Origin: Pseudomonas chlororaphis
Lineage (GTDB): Bacteria; Pseudomonadota; Gammaproteobacteria; Pseudomonadales; Pseudomonadaceae
Direction: 5' to 3'
Assembly: GCF_000783395.1 (NCBI RefSeq)
Contig: NZ_JSFK01000005.1
Coordinates: 62,001 to 126,000 of the forward strand
Length of the DNA stretch: 64,000 bases
The notes under the pieces are model-generated. The model did no database searches. It was not told the DNA's origin and was given only the letters and a program-made list of their open reading frames with translations. Shown one piece after another: positions 21,838-29,814 of this stretch; position 1 is the stretch's first letter; the number at the start of each line of letters is the position of its first letter. The position numbers and the translations under genes were made by a program.

Positions 21838-23196
21838 TTACACGCTGAGCATCAGGAACTCACGCTCCCACGAGCTGATCACGCGCTTGAAGTTTTCATG
21901 CTCGGCACGCTTCACTGCGACATAGCCACGGACGAACTTGTCGCCGAGGTATTGCGCGACGGTTTCGCATTCTTCCATTTGCGTCAGCGCTTCTTCGATG
22001 GTGATCGGCAGGCGCAGGTTGCGACGCTCGTAAGCGCGGCCCTGTACCCCGGCACTTGGCTCGATACCTTCAACCATGCCGATGTAACCGCAGAGCAAAC
22101 TGGCGGCAATCGCCAGATACGGGTTGGCGTCGGCGCCCGGCAGACGGTTCTCGACGCGCATGGCTTCCGGGCTTGAGGTCGGTACACGCAGGCCGACGGT
22201 GCGGTTCTCTTCGCCCCATTCGACGTTGACCGGTGCCGAGGTGTCCGGCAGGAAGCGGCGGAACGAGTTCACGTTGGGCGCAAACATCGGCAGCACTTTC
22301 GGAATGTACTTCTGCAAACCACCGATGTAATGCAGGAACAGCTCGCTCATCTGCCCGTCGGCATTGGCGAAGATCGGCTTGCCGGTGGCGATGTCCACCA
22401 CGCTCTGGTGAATGTGCATGGCGCTGCCCGGTTCATCGCCGATCGGCTTGGCCATGAAGGTTGCAGCGACGTTGTGCTTGAGTGCGGCCTCACGCATGGT
22501 GCGTTTGAACACGGTGATCTGGTCAGCCAGATCGAGGGCGTCGCCGTGGCGGAAGTTGATTTCCATCTGCGCCGGGCCGTCTTCGTGGATCAGCGTGTCG
22601 AGGTCCAGACCTTGCAGTTCGCACCAGTCGTAGACGTCTTCAAATAGTGGATCGAATTCGTTGGCGGCATCGATGGAGAACGACTGCCGACCGCTTTCAG
22701 CACGGCCCGAACGGCCCAGCGGCGCCTTCAGCGGCAAGTCCGGGTCTTCGCAGCGTTGGGTCAGGTAGAACTCCATTTCTGGCGCAACGATCGGCTTCCA
22801 GCCTTTGTCGGTGTAGAGCTGCAAGACTTTCTTCAGTACGTTGCGCGGCGACAGTTCGATCGGGTTGCCGAACTTGTCGAAGGTGTCGTGGATGACGATG
22901 GCGGTCGGCTCGATCGCCCATGGAATCACGTAGACCGCGTCAGCCACGGGCTTGCAGACCATGTCGATGTCGGCAGGATCGAGCAGGTCGTAGTAGATGT
23001 CGTCGTCGACAAAATCCCCGGTTACCGTTTGCAGCAGCACACTTTCCGGCAGGCGCATGCCTCGCTCATGCAGGAACTTGTTGGTCGGTGCGATCTTGCC
23101 GCGGGCAATGCCGGTCAGGTCGCTGACCACACATTCGACTTCGGTAATCTTGTGATCTTTCAGCCACGTGAACAGCTGATCGAAAGGGGCATTCAT
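21838..23196 (-). CDS. puuA: Gamma-glutamylpolyamine synthetase, glutamine synthetase family
   Basis: A 452-residue glutamine-synthetase-fold enzyme from the ATG at 23196 (MNAPFDQLFTWLKDHK), with GAGG 9 bases upstream. Typical GS features are the metal-site stretches VAPEMEFYL and MEINFRHGD, the substrate loop FMAKPIGDEPGSAMHIHQS and the ATP-site ENRLPGADANPYLA. The lack of the adenylylation-site architecture of GlnA and the neighbouring PuuB and polyamine-binding genes point to ATP-dependent ligation of glutamate to putrescine or another polyamine. In-frame codons upstream of the ATG are probably untranslated. Confidence 0.88.
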   Translation of the reverse strand: MNAPFDQLFTWLKDHKITEVECVVSDLTGIARGKIAPTNKFLHERGMRLPESVLLQTVTGDFVDDDIYYDLLDPADIDMVCKPVADAVYVIPWAIEPTAIVIHDTFDKFGNPIELSPRNVLKKVLQLYTDKGWKPIVAPEMEFYLTQRCEDPDLPLKAPLGRSGRAESGRQSFSIDAANEFDPLFEDVYDWCELQGLDLDTLIHEDGPAQMEINFRHGDALDLADQITVFKRTMREAALKHNVAATFMAKPIGDEPGSAMHIHQSVVDIATGKPIFANADGQMSELFLHYIGGLQKYIPKVLPMFAPNVNSFRRFLPDTSAPVNVEWGEENRTVGLRVPTSSPEAMRVENRLPGADANPYLAIAASLLCGYIGMVEGIEPSAGVQGRAYERRNLRLPITIEEALTQMEECETVAQYLGDKFVRGYVAVKRAEHENFKRVISSWEREFLMLSV

Positions 23197-23320
23197 AAAG
23201 ACCTCGTTATTGGTTTTATAGACGCCGGGGAGGGCGGGTTTCATCTTCCGCCCCTTCCCCTGTGGCGCGTTGACGACTATCTTGGGCGAGCCTTGCAGTT
23301 CCATCTATCCACTTTAAGCA

Positions 23321-23338
23321 GCACCAAAGCGCACCAAA
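23321..23338. promoter_or_regulatory. Direct repeat GCACCAAA x2, spaced one helical turn
   Basis: GCACCAAA at 23321-23328 and again at 23331-23338, 10 bases apart, about 20 bases upstream of the AraC-type gene and in the divergent region with puuA. The geometry suits a dimeric or AraC-type activator site. The protein that binds it is not known. Confidence 0.4.
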
Positions 23339-23358
23339 AGAGTGCGCAAGGTCACCCC

Positions 23359-24258
23359 ATGACAACGTGCAATCCGCTCCAGGTTCAAGCGTTCAACACC
23401 GCCGATGTGGCCGAGCAAGTCCGCGCCACACCGGGCTGGGTCCAGCATTACCAACAGATGTCGCCGGGCCATTTCGCCGGGCAGATCCGCTATCTGGATC
23501 TGCAGGGTGTCGAGGTCTACGAAGAGCAGATGAACACCCGCGTCGAGCAGAATTTCAGCGCGCCATCGGGTGCTTTGGCGTTCTGTTTTGATCGCAGCGA
23601 CAACGCGCTGTACCTGCTCAATGGAGAGAGCCGCAACATCTGGATCACCCCGGAGAACTACCAGGAAATCGCCGTGGTGTTCGGTCCGGAGTTTGTCCGT
23701 CAGCACGGTCTGAATGTGGCGAAACTCGAGGGGTTGTTCATGACGCAACTCAATTGCGGGCAGAACGCCTTGTTCAGTCGCTGGTTAAGCTCAATTCTCA
23801 CAAAGTTGTCGCAAGCTGTTGATCCGCTTGATAAAGATGCGCTGACAAAGCAGCTGCTCGAAGACTGCTTGTTCATTCTCGACAACGCTCATACCAGCCT
23901 TGATCGCGGCGGCTTACAGCGTCGTACTGAAGAGCGGATGATCATGAAACGCGTAGGGGAATGGGCAGCGGATTCGCCGGAAGACACCGTCAATCTGCTC
24001 GAACTTTCCCATGTGGCCGGAGTGCCGTTGCGCCAATTGCAGCAGGCGTTCAAGGCCTACACCGGGATGACCCCGAGTCACTGGCTGCGCCTGCGCCGGT
24101 TGAACAGCGCACACCGTGAATTGCTCAAGCGTCGGCCCACGGAAACTACGGTTGCCGAGGTGGCGATGCACTGGTCGTTCTGGCATTTGGGAAGGTTTTC
24201 CAGCAGTTACCGAGCGTTGTTCAAGGAGTTGCCGAGCGAGACCTTGAAGCGCTCGTGA
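23359..24258 (+). CDS. AraC-family transcriptional regulator
   Basis: A 299-residue regulator. The N-terminal part (about 1-190) is a ligand/oligomerisation region of the EutR-like kind (YLDLQGVEVYEEQMNTRVEQ). The C-terminal part (about 200-299) is a double helix-turn-helix, with ELSHVAGVPLRQLQQAFKAYTGMTPSHWLRLRRL and TVAEVAMHWSFWHLGRFSSSYRALF in the usual AraC pattern. The start at the ATG at 23359 gives a normal family length. It diverges from the puuA-like gene with 162 bases between, so control of the polyamine genes is the natural guess; this is inference. Confidence 0.85.
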   Translation: MTTCNPLQVQAFNTADVAEQVRATPGWVQHYQQMSPGHFAGQIRYLDLQGVEVYEEQMNTRVEQNFSAPSGALAFCFDRSDNALYLLNGESRNIWITPENYQEIAVVFGPEFVRQHGLNVAKLEGLFMTQLNCGQNALFSRWLSSILTKLSQAVDPLDKDALTKQLLEDCLFILDNAHTSLDRGGLQRRTEERMIMKRVGEWAADSPEDTVNLLELSHVAGVPLRQLQQAFKAYTGMTPSHWLRLRRLNSAHRELLKRRPTETTVAEVAMHWSFWHLGRFSSSYRALFKELPSETLKRS

Positions 24259-24301
24259 ATGACTTCGTGGATAAAAAGGCTTTGTGTCGGCGCGCAAGTT
24301 A

Positions 24302-24319
24302 AATAGAATCACTCTCATT
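24302..24319. promoter_or_regulatory. Putative Fur box
   Basis: On the minus strand this reads AATGAGAGTGATTCTATT, close to the Fur-box form AATGAGAATGATTCTCATT with two visible differences. It lies 30 bases upstream of the FecI-type sigma gene, where iron repression of a cell-surface signalling operon is expected. Confidence 0.75.
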
Positions 24320-24348
24320 TGAAACTGACTTCGCGCAGGACTCTTGAG

Positions 24349-24858
24349 ATGACTGAAGCAGCGACGCCATCGCCGCAGCACCTGCACGAACTGTATCGCG
24401 ATCACCGAGGCTGGCTGGAAACCTGGCTGCGGCGGCGCATGGGCAACGCGTGGGATGCAGCGGACCTGAGCCAGGACACCTTCCTGCGCGTACTCTGCAG
24501 TGCGCAACCGATCGCCGACATGCGCGAACCGCGTGCGTATCTGCTGACCGTGGGCAAACGCCTGCTGAGCAATTTCTACACCCGCCGCAGCCTGGAAAAG
24601 GCCTATCTCGAAGCCCTCGCGCAGTTGCCCGAAGAATGCGTGCCGTCGCCCGAGCAACGTTGGCTGCTGCTGGAAACCCTGCAAGCGCTGGATGAGCTGC
24701 TCGATGGTTTGCCGCGAGCGGTGCGTCGGGCCTTTCTCTTGAGTCAGCTCGAAGGCCTCGGTTACCGTGAAATCGCCGAACGGTTGCAGGTTTCGGAACG
24801 CAGTATAAAACGTTATATGGCAATGGCTTACGAGCATTGTTTGATGTTGGATCTATGA
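24349..24858 (+). CDS. ECF sigma factor, FecI-type
   Basis: A 169-residue extracytoplasmic-function sigma-70 factor. Region 2 (about 15-75) has LYRDHRGWLETWLRRR and DLSQDTFLRVL; region 4 (about 110-165) has LPRAVRRAFLLSQLEGLGYREIAERLQVSERSIKRYM with a clear helix-turn-helix. The ATG at 24349 follows a weak SD. It is directly upstream of a fecR-like gene with a 4-base overlap and of a receptor with a signalling domain. It is therefore expected to transcribe the receptor gene when siderophore is bound, and to be held in check by Fur through the box at 24302-24319. Confidence 0.92.
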   Translation: MTEAATPSPQHLHELYRDHRGWLETWLRRRMGNAWDAADLSQDTFLRVLCSAQPIADMREPRAYLLTVGKRLLSNFYTRRSLEKAYLEALAQLPEECVPSPEQRWLLLETLQALDELLDGLPRAVRRAFLLSQLEGLGYREIAERLQVSERSIKRYMAMAYEHCLMLDL

Positions 24859-25805
24859 TGCGCATCGCACCCAACACCGAAGCGCGTGAAGTGGCGCGTG
24901 CCGCTGCACAGTGGTTGGCATTGCTCGAATCCGGCGAGGCCAGTGAAGCCGATCACGTGCGACTGAAGCACTGGCGCGACAGCGATAGCCGCCATGAAAA
25001 CGCCTGGCAGAAGATTCAATTGCTGCGCCAGCGCTTTGCCAGTCTGCCGACAGAGTTGGCCATGGCCACCTTGGATCGCCCGGATCTGGCGCGGCGTGCG
25101 GCACTGAAGCGAGCGCTGGGTCTGGCGGCGCTGGTGCCGACGGCGTGGTTGATCAGTCGCCAGTTGCCGCTCGACGTCTGGCGCGCGGATTTGCACACTT
25201 CCACCGGCGAGCACACGCGTACACGACTGGCCGACGGCAGCACCTTGCAACTGAACACCGCCAGTGCGGTAAACGTCGATCTGGCCAGCCGTCAGTTGAC
25301 CTTGGTGCGCGGCGAAATGGCGCTCAACGTTCCGGGTAGCACGGCATTGACGGTCAACGCGCCGTACGGTCGGATCATTGTCAGCCGCAGCGAAGTCTGC
25401 GTGCGCCTCAACCAGCGTGATTGCACCGTGTCGGTGGTCAGCGGCTCGGTGCAATTGCAGCCGTTGCACGGGCCGGCGCTGCAGTTGAACGCTGGGCAAC
25501 AGGTCAATTTGCAGGCCTCTGGCGCCGGACCGGTTGTACTGTTCGACGCCAAAATGCCGGGCTGGCGTGACGGTGTGTTGATGGCGCAAAACCAGCCGTT
25601 GGGGGATTTCCTTCGCGAGTTGAGCCGTTATCGCTCGGGGCTTCTGCGCTGGGAGCCGGCACTTGAACGTCTGCGTGTCACCGGCAGTTTCCGCCTCGAC
25701 GACACCGATAAAGTGCTGACGCTGCTGGCGGCGAGCCTGCCGTTGGAGGTGCATTCGCGCACGCGTTTCTGGGTAACGCTGGCGCCGCGAAAAAATTTCG
25801 TCTGA
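24855..25805 (+). CDS. FecR-family anti-sigma/sigma regulator
   Basis: A 316-residue signal transducer. The cytoplasmic N-terminus (about 1-80; AREVARAAAQWLALLESGEASEADHVRLKHW) is the DUF4880-type sigma-binding region. One membrane helix follows (about 88-105, ALGLAALVPTAWLIS), then a periplasmic FecR domain (TRTRLADGSTLQLNTASAVNVD). A C-terminal STN-contact part ends at about 316. It relays receptor occupancy to the adjacent sigma factor. The ATG at 24855 overlaps the sigma stop as ATGA; a second ATG follows immediately at 24858. Confidence 0.92.
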   Translation: MMRIAPNTEAREVARAAAQWLALLESGEASEADHVRLKHWRDSDSRHENAWQKIQLLRQRFASLPTELAMATLDRPDLARRAALKRALGLAALVPTAWLISRQLPLDVWRADLHTSTGEHTRTRLADGSTLQLNTASAVNVDLASRQLTLVRGEMALNVPGSTALTVNAPYGRIIVSRSEVCVRLNQRDCTVSVVSGSVQLQPLHGPALQLNAGQQVNLQASGAGPVVLFDAKMPGWRDGVLMAQNQPLGDFLRELSRYRSGLLRWEPALERLRVTGSFRLDDTDKVLTLLAASLPLEVHSRTRFWVTLAPRKNFV

Positions 25806-25872
25806 AGCCTGTCCCTTTTTTTCGCCTCACCGGTCATTGCAGGTAAGTGAACAAAATCGAGAGCTTCTTCCA

Positions 25873-28272
25873 ATGCCCGCAGTATTCCCAAGTCGTTTGC
25901 GTCCGTTGTTGCAGTTGAGCCTCCTGCTGAGCCTGAGTGCCAGCCCGGTGTTGATCCAGTCCAGTTGGGCCGAAGACGCCCGGCGCAGTTATCAGGTGCC
26001 GGCTGGCAGTCTGAGTGCAGCGTTGACAAGATTTGCCGGGTTGGCCGGGATCAATCTGTCGGTCGATCCGGCGCTGGTGAGCGGGCGCAACAGCAATGGT
26101 TTATCCGGCGAATTCGCTGTGGAGGAGGGGTTCGCTCGCTTGTTGCTGGGTTCCGGCCTGCAACTGCAACCGCTGGGCGATCATGCCTACACACTGATTC
26201 CAGCCGCCGAGGGCAGCAGCCTGCAACTGGCGCCGACGTCGATTCTTGGCGCCACCGGTTCCAGCGATGCCGATGTGTTTGCCGGCGGCCAGGTTGCGCG
26301 ACGCGGCTCACAGGGTTTGCTGGGGTCGAAAGACTTCATGGAAACCCCGTTCAGCATGACCACCTACACCAGCGAGGCGGTGAAGAATCAGCAGGCGCGC
26401 ACCTTGGGCGATCTGATTTCCAGCGATCCATCGGTGCGTGCAACCAATCCGGCCGGTGGCCGCTACGAGCAGTTCACCATCCGTGGTTTCAGCCTGTTCA
26501 ACAGCGACGTGGCGTACAACGGGCTCTATGGCGTGCTGCCGACGTACACCATTGACATGGAAATGGCCGATCGTGTGGATATCATCAAAGGCCCGAGCCA
26601 GCTCATCAACGGCATCTCGCCACGGGGCAGTGTAGGCGGGGGTATCAACGTCGTGCCCAAGCGTGCCACCGACAAACCGATCACCTCTCTTACGGCCAAT
26701 TACGCCTCGAACAATCAGGTCGGCGGCGCGGTGGATGTCGGCCGGCGGTTCGGTGAGGACAACCAGTTCGGCCTGCGCTTCAACGGCGTCAAGCAGTCTG
26801 GTGATACCGAGTGGGATCATCAAAGTGTCGACCGTGACATGGCCGTGCTCGGCCTGGATTTTCGCGGTGAGCGCTTGCGACTTTCGACCGATATCGGCCA
26901 CACCGAACGCGACACCGACGCGCCGCAGGAGCGCGTGCAGGTCGCGGCCAATGCCAAGGTTCCGAGCGCGAACAAGGTGCATCGCAACTACGCGCAACCG
27001 TGGACTCAGGCGAAAACCGAGGACACCTTCGGCACGTTCAACGCCGAGTTTGATGTCAGTGATTCGGTGATGCTGTACGGCGGCGTCGGCGCGCGCAAAA
27101 GTAATCATGACTTCTTGCGCCACGCCGTTTCCGTGACCAACGATGCCGGTGATTTCACCGTGCAACCGCGCGACTTCACCCGCGACGAAAACGTGCGCAC
27201 AGCCACGGCAGGCGTACGCAACTGGTTCCATACCGGGCCAGTGAGCCATGAGGTCAACCTCGCGGCCAGCTACTTCTACATGGATTTCGAGAACGGCGGC
27301 GCGCGTTACGCGGCAGGACGCAGCAACCTGTATGACCCGGTGGAAACAGCAAAACCCGGCACGCCGACACGCAATGACGCCAAGGTCTACACGGAAAACC
27401 GCTTCAGCGGCGTGGCGCTGTCCGACACCCTGGGCTTTTTCGACGATCGATTGCTGCTGACCCTCGGCGCTCGCTGGCAGCGGGTGAAAGTCGATGACTG
27501 GAGCGATGACGTCAAAGGCGACACCGCATACGACGAAGAAAAGGTCTCGCCCTCGGGCGGGATTCTGTTCAAGGCAACTGACAAGCTGTCGTTGTACGCC
27601 AACTACATGGAAGGTTTGAGCCAAGGCAAAATCGCGCCGTCGACGTCCATAAACGAAGACGAAATCTTCCCGCCGTTTATCAGCCGTCAGGTTGAAGTCG
27701 GTGCCAAGTACGATGCCGGCGCCTACGCATTGACCGCTGCGGTATTTCGCATCAAGCAACCGGCGTACGAAACCAACGCTACCACGCGAGTCTTCGGGCC
27801 CAATGGCAAGCGCGAGAACAATGGCGTGGAGCTGAGCGTGTTCGGCGAACCGCTCAAAGGCGTCCGCTTGCTCGGTGGCGTGATGTACATCGACAGCGAG
27901 CTGACCCATACCACCAACGGCACGTTCGACGGCAATCGCGCGCCGGCGACGCCGAAATACAACGTCAATCTCGGCGCCGAGTGGGACGTGCCGACGGTGC
28001 AGGGCCTGACGTTGACCGGGCGGGGCATTTATTCCAGTTCGCAGTACCTGGATCAGTCCAACGAGAAGGAAATCGATTCCTGGGAGCGCTTCGATGTGGG
28101 CACGCGGTACGCGTTTAAAATCGACGAGAAGACCATCACGCTGCGCGCCAATGTGGAAAACGTATTGGATAAACGCTACTGGAGTTCGGCTGGAGCTTCG
28201 GATGACAGCGAGCCTGGGCTGACGCTGTCGACACCGAGAACCTATCTGCTTTCAGCCACTGTAGATTTCTGA
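25873..28272 (+). CDS. TonB-dependent siderophore receptor with N-terminal signalling (STN) domain
   Basis: A 799-residue outer-membrane receptor. The signal peptide ends near SSWA. The STN signalling domain (about 36-115) has SYQVPAGSLSAALTRFAGLAG and the plug domain (about 140-260) has ETPFSMTTYTSEAVKNQQ and RVDIIKGPSQL. The 22-strand barrel runs to the terminal aromatic residue of ATVDF. STN plus the adjacent FecI/FecR pair makes it a cell-surface-signalling transducer. It resembles hydroxamate-type (FoxA/FhuE-like) receptors, but the ligand is not readable. The start at 25873 opens with the signal peptide. A DUF985 remnant begins only 6 bases after its stop. Confidence 0.93.
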   Translation: MPAVFPSRLRPLLQLSLLLSLSASPVLIQSSWAEDARRSYQVPAGSLSAALTRFAGLAGINLSVDPALVSGRNSNGLSGEFAVEEGFARLLLGSGLQLQPLGDHAYTLIPAAEGSSLQLAPTSILGATGSSDADVFAGGQVARRGSQGLLGSKDFMETPFSMTTYTSEAVKNQQARTLGDLISSDPSVRATNPAGGRYEQFTIRGFSLFNSDVAYNGLYGVLPTYTIDMEMADRVDIIKGPSQLINGISPRGSVGGGINVVPKRATDKPITSLTANYASNNQVGGAVDVGRRFGEDNQFGLRFNGVKQSGDTEWDHQSVDRDMAVLGLDFRGERLRLSTDIGHTERDTDAPQERVQVAANAKVPSANKVHRNYAQPWTQAKTEDTFGTFNAEFDVSDSVMLYGGVGARKSNHDFLRHAVSVTNDAGDFTVQPRDFTRDENVRTATAGVRNWFHTGPVSHEVNLAASYFYMDFENGGARYAAGRSNLYDPVETAKPGTPTRNDAKVYTENRFSGVALSDTLGFFDDRLLLTLGARWQRVKVDDWSDDVKGDTAYDEEKVSPSGGILFKATDKLSLYANYMEGLSQGKIAPSTSINEDEIFPPFISRQVEVGAKYDAGAYALTAAVFRIKQPAYETNATTRVFGPNGKRENNGVELSVFGEPLKGVRLLGGVMYIDSELTHTTNGTFDGNRAPATPKYNVNLGAEWDVPTVQGLTLTGRGIYSSSQYLDQSNEKEIDSWERFDVGTRYAFKIDEKTITLRANVENVLDKRYWSSAGASDDSEPGLTLSTPRTYLLSATVDF

Positions 28273-28278
28273 AATTCT

Positions 28279-28426
28279 CATCCTGCATTATTTCCATTTG
28301 GGCCGCGCTATCGAGTAGAGCCTGATCCTGGCTGACGGGTCCTTGCAGACGCTGTTGATGGGTAGCGAAGAGTTGCCTACGCATCGGAGCCAGATTGAAC
28401 AGCTGACGGCACTTGATTCACATTGA
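28279..28426 (+). pseudogene. Remnant of a DUF985 cupin gene
   Basis: In one plus-strand frame this reads ILHYFHLGRAIE, a TAG stop, SLILADGSLQTLLMGSEEL, then HRSQIEQLTALDSH and a terminal TGA at 28424-28426. The intact gene at 40361-40876 has ILHYFHLGDAIEYSLIHANGSLHTLVMGSD at residues 71-100 and HRAPIEKLTRGED at the C-terminus. The remnant has therefore lost its first 70 codons and an internal stretch of about 55 codons, and carries an in-frame stop. The last 9 bases overlap the 3' end of the minus-strand gene that follows. The alignment was made by eye and is convincing in the first block. Confidence 0.85.
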
Positions 28427-29455
28427 ACTTGAGGACGCGGCGAGATACACCCTGTGCCGACTATCAAGCCAGTCCAGAACTGATTCGACACGCGTGCTCT
28501 CATCCATGGCACTCGCCAAGGGCTGCAGCTCGATGGCGATCTTTGGGCGAGATCCATCCAGGTCGGCCAGTTCAGTGAGCCACGGGTAGTTTTGAATGTT
28601 AGTGATTACAAGCTGGTGACTTTTAGGTGCTTGAGCATCGCCCACCTGAGTGAGCAGTCTGCTGCCTGTTTTCTCTGATTTGATTTTTTCAGTCGAATAG
28701 GCGGCGCAATCTTTATTCAGGATCTCCAGCATTTTCGCCAGCGGCGCGGTAATCATGAGGATCTTTGCAAGCCCACGACTTTCTTGAAGACAACGCTTGG
28801 CAGCAAAGGCATGAAGTTGGGTTGAAAGTCGGCGGACGGGGTGTGCCAGGGTTCGCTTCTTTTCCAGAACGGCAATGATGTCACCCACGCTGACGCCTCC
28901 GGCATGCAAGCCGCGAACCTTTTCCAGCCCGGGAGTTTGCACCAAGCGTAAGGGAGAGCGAAAAATCCCCATGTGTGTGGTTATCGGGATGTCCGGATGT
29001 GTTGTAACAGTCATGCACATCTCAATGTTGGCAAAGGACTTGGCAGTGGGGGTGCTCTTGATTGATCCGAACGTGGCGATGGCCACCCAGACCTGGCTGT
29101 CAGGTGTTTTTTCGCAACAATCCAACGCATCCATAAAGCCTTTTATGGCCTGTTGGTAACCATACAAAGTGGCACCAGAGAAAAGGTTGGAGGCGATGAA
29201 TCGCATGAGTTTTGCGTATTTTCTCCAGAAATTCATATTCTCGGCAGTAAGACTGATGAAGTTGAATGAGATCGGCGAGACTTCCGGCAATGGCAGAATA
29301 GGTGCCAGTGGTGTGGTCAACGGTGTGGCGCAAAGGGTGGACGGTTTAGGGCCTGGATAGGGTATGACCTGGCCGCGACAAAACGGGCAAAGTGAAACGG
29401 ACGCAGCTTCTTCTTCGAATACTTTTACACAAGGTAGACATTGATAAAGTGCCAT
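28418..29455 (-). CDS. Zinc-ribbon protein of unknown function
   Basis: A 345-residue protein that I do not recognise. The N-terminus holds a C6-x2-C9 ... C23-x2-C26 pattern (YQCLPC and SLCPFC), a rubredoxin/zinc-ribbon-like metal site. A Pro-rich linker (about 32-62) and a mixed alpha/beta domain (about 62-250) follow, with hydrophobic strands such as VWVAIATFGS and KILMITAP and a glycine turn GLHAGGVSVGDIIAVLE. The order zinc ribbon then alpha/beta fold recalls Sec23/24 trunk or vWA-like domains, but the MIDAS DxSxS motif is not visible, so this is only a suggestion. The start at 29455 (MALYQCLPC) has GGAG upstream. It is divergent from the lipoprotein gene and by eye less GC-rich than the core genome. 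Confidence 0.7.
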   Translation of the reverse strand: MALYQCLPCVKVFEEEAASVSLCPFCRGQVIPYPGPKPSTLCATPLTTPLAPILPLPEVSPISFNFISLTAENMNFWRKYAKLMRFIASNLFSGATLYGYQQAIKGFMDALDCCEKTPDSQVWVAIATFGSIKSTPTAKSFANIEMCMTVTTHPDIPITTHMGIFRSPLRLVQTPGLEKVRGLHAGGVSVGDIIAVLEKKRTLAHPVRRLSTQLHAFAAKRCLQESRGLAKILMITAPLAKMLEILNKDCAAYSTEKIKSEKTGSRLLTQVGDAQAPKSHQLVITNIQNYPWLTELADLDGSRPKIAIELQPLASAMDESTRVESVLDWLDSRHRVYLAASSSSM

Positions 29456-29814
29456 GAGGTCCGTCTCCGATAAAGGTCCGCTGCGTCCCACTGGTCTGGA
29501 TCGTCGTTGGGGGGCGATCAGAACAGCAGTGTAGTTAAAGATCGTTTAGGTGGGGCGACCCGTCTGAAACTTTCATTGGCGTCTGACCTTGCGCGCGTGA
29601 TCCGGTATCGCGCAGCGAGGAACGGCCCTGAGAACAACCCGAGGAGAAAACTTCAGGCGAGAAGGTTGGAGAGACTGGGGCATTTCCGATCCTTCGTTGG
29701 AGCGGTTGTGGCCAGATCACTCGAAAGCCAGCAGCGGATTGGCGAATCGACTATACCTCAAGGCGGCGTGGCGCAATGCCATAACCGGATCAGGCCCAAG
29801 CATGGAGCGTTTAG
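29456..29814. other. Divergent intergenic region inside the accessory island
   Basis: 359 bases between the zinc-ribbon gene (minus) and the lipoprotein gene (plus). Short open frames on both strands look like noise, with no SD and no family resemblance. It probably holds promoters for both directions; a CTATACCTC stretch near 29752 is a weak -10 candidate for the lipoprotein gene. Nothing else was recognised. Confidence 0.4.

Noticed and set aside
26308..27909. 533-codon minus-strand frame inside the TonB receptor gene
   Set aside because: Shadow frame; the plus-strand receptor has clear domain structure and a terminal aromatic residue.
29535..29720. Short frames in the gap between the zinc-ribbon and lipoprotein genes
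   Set aside because: No SD, no hydrophobic or family pattern, and Ser/Arg-rich translation typical of noise.
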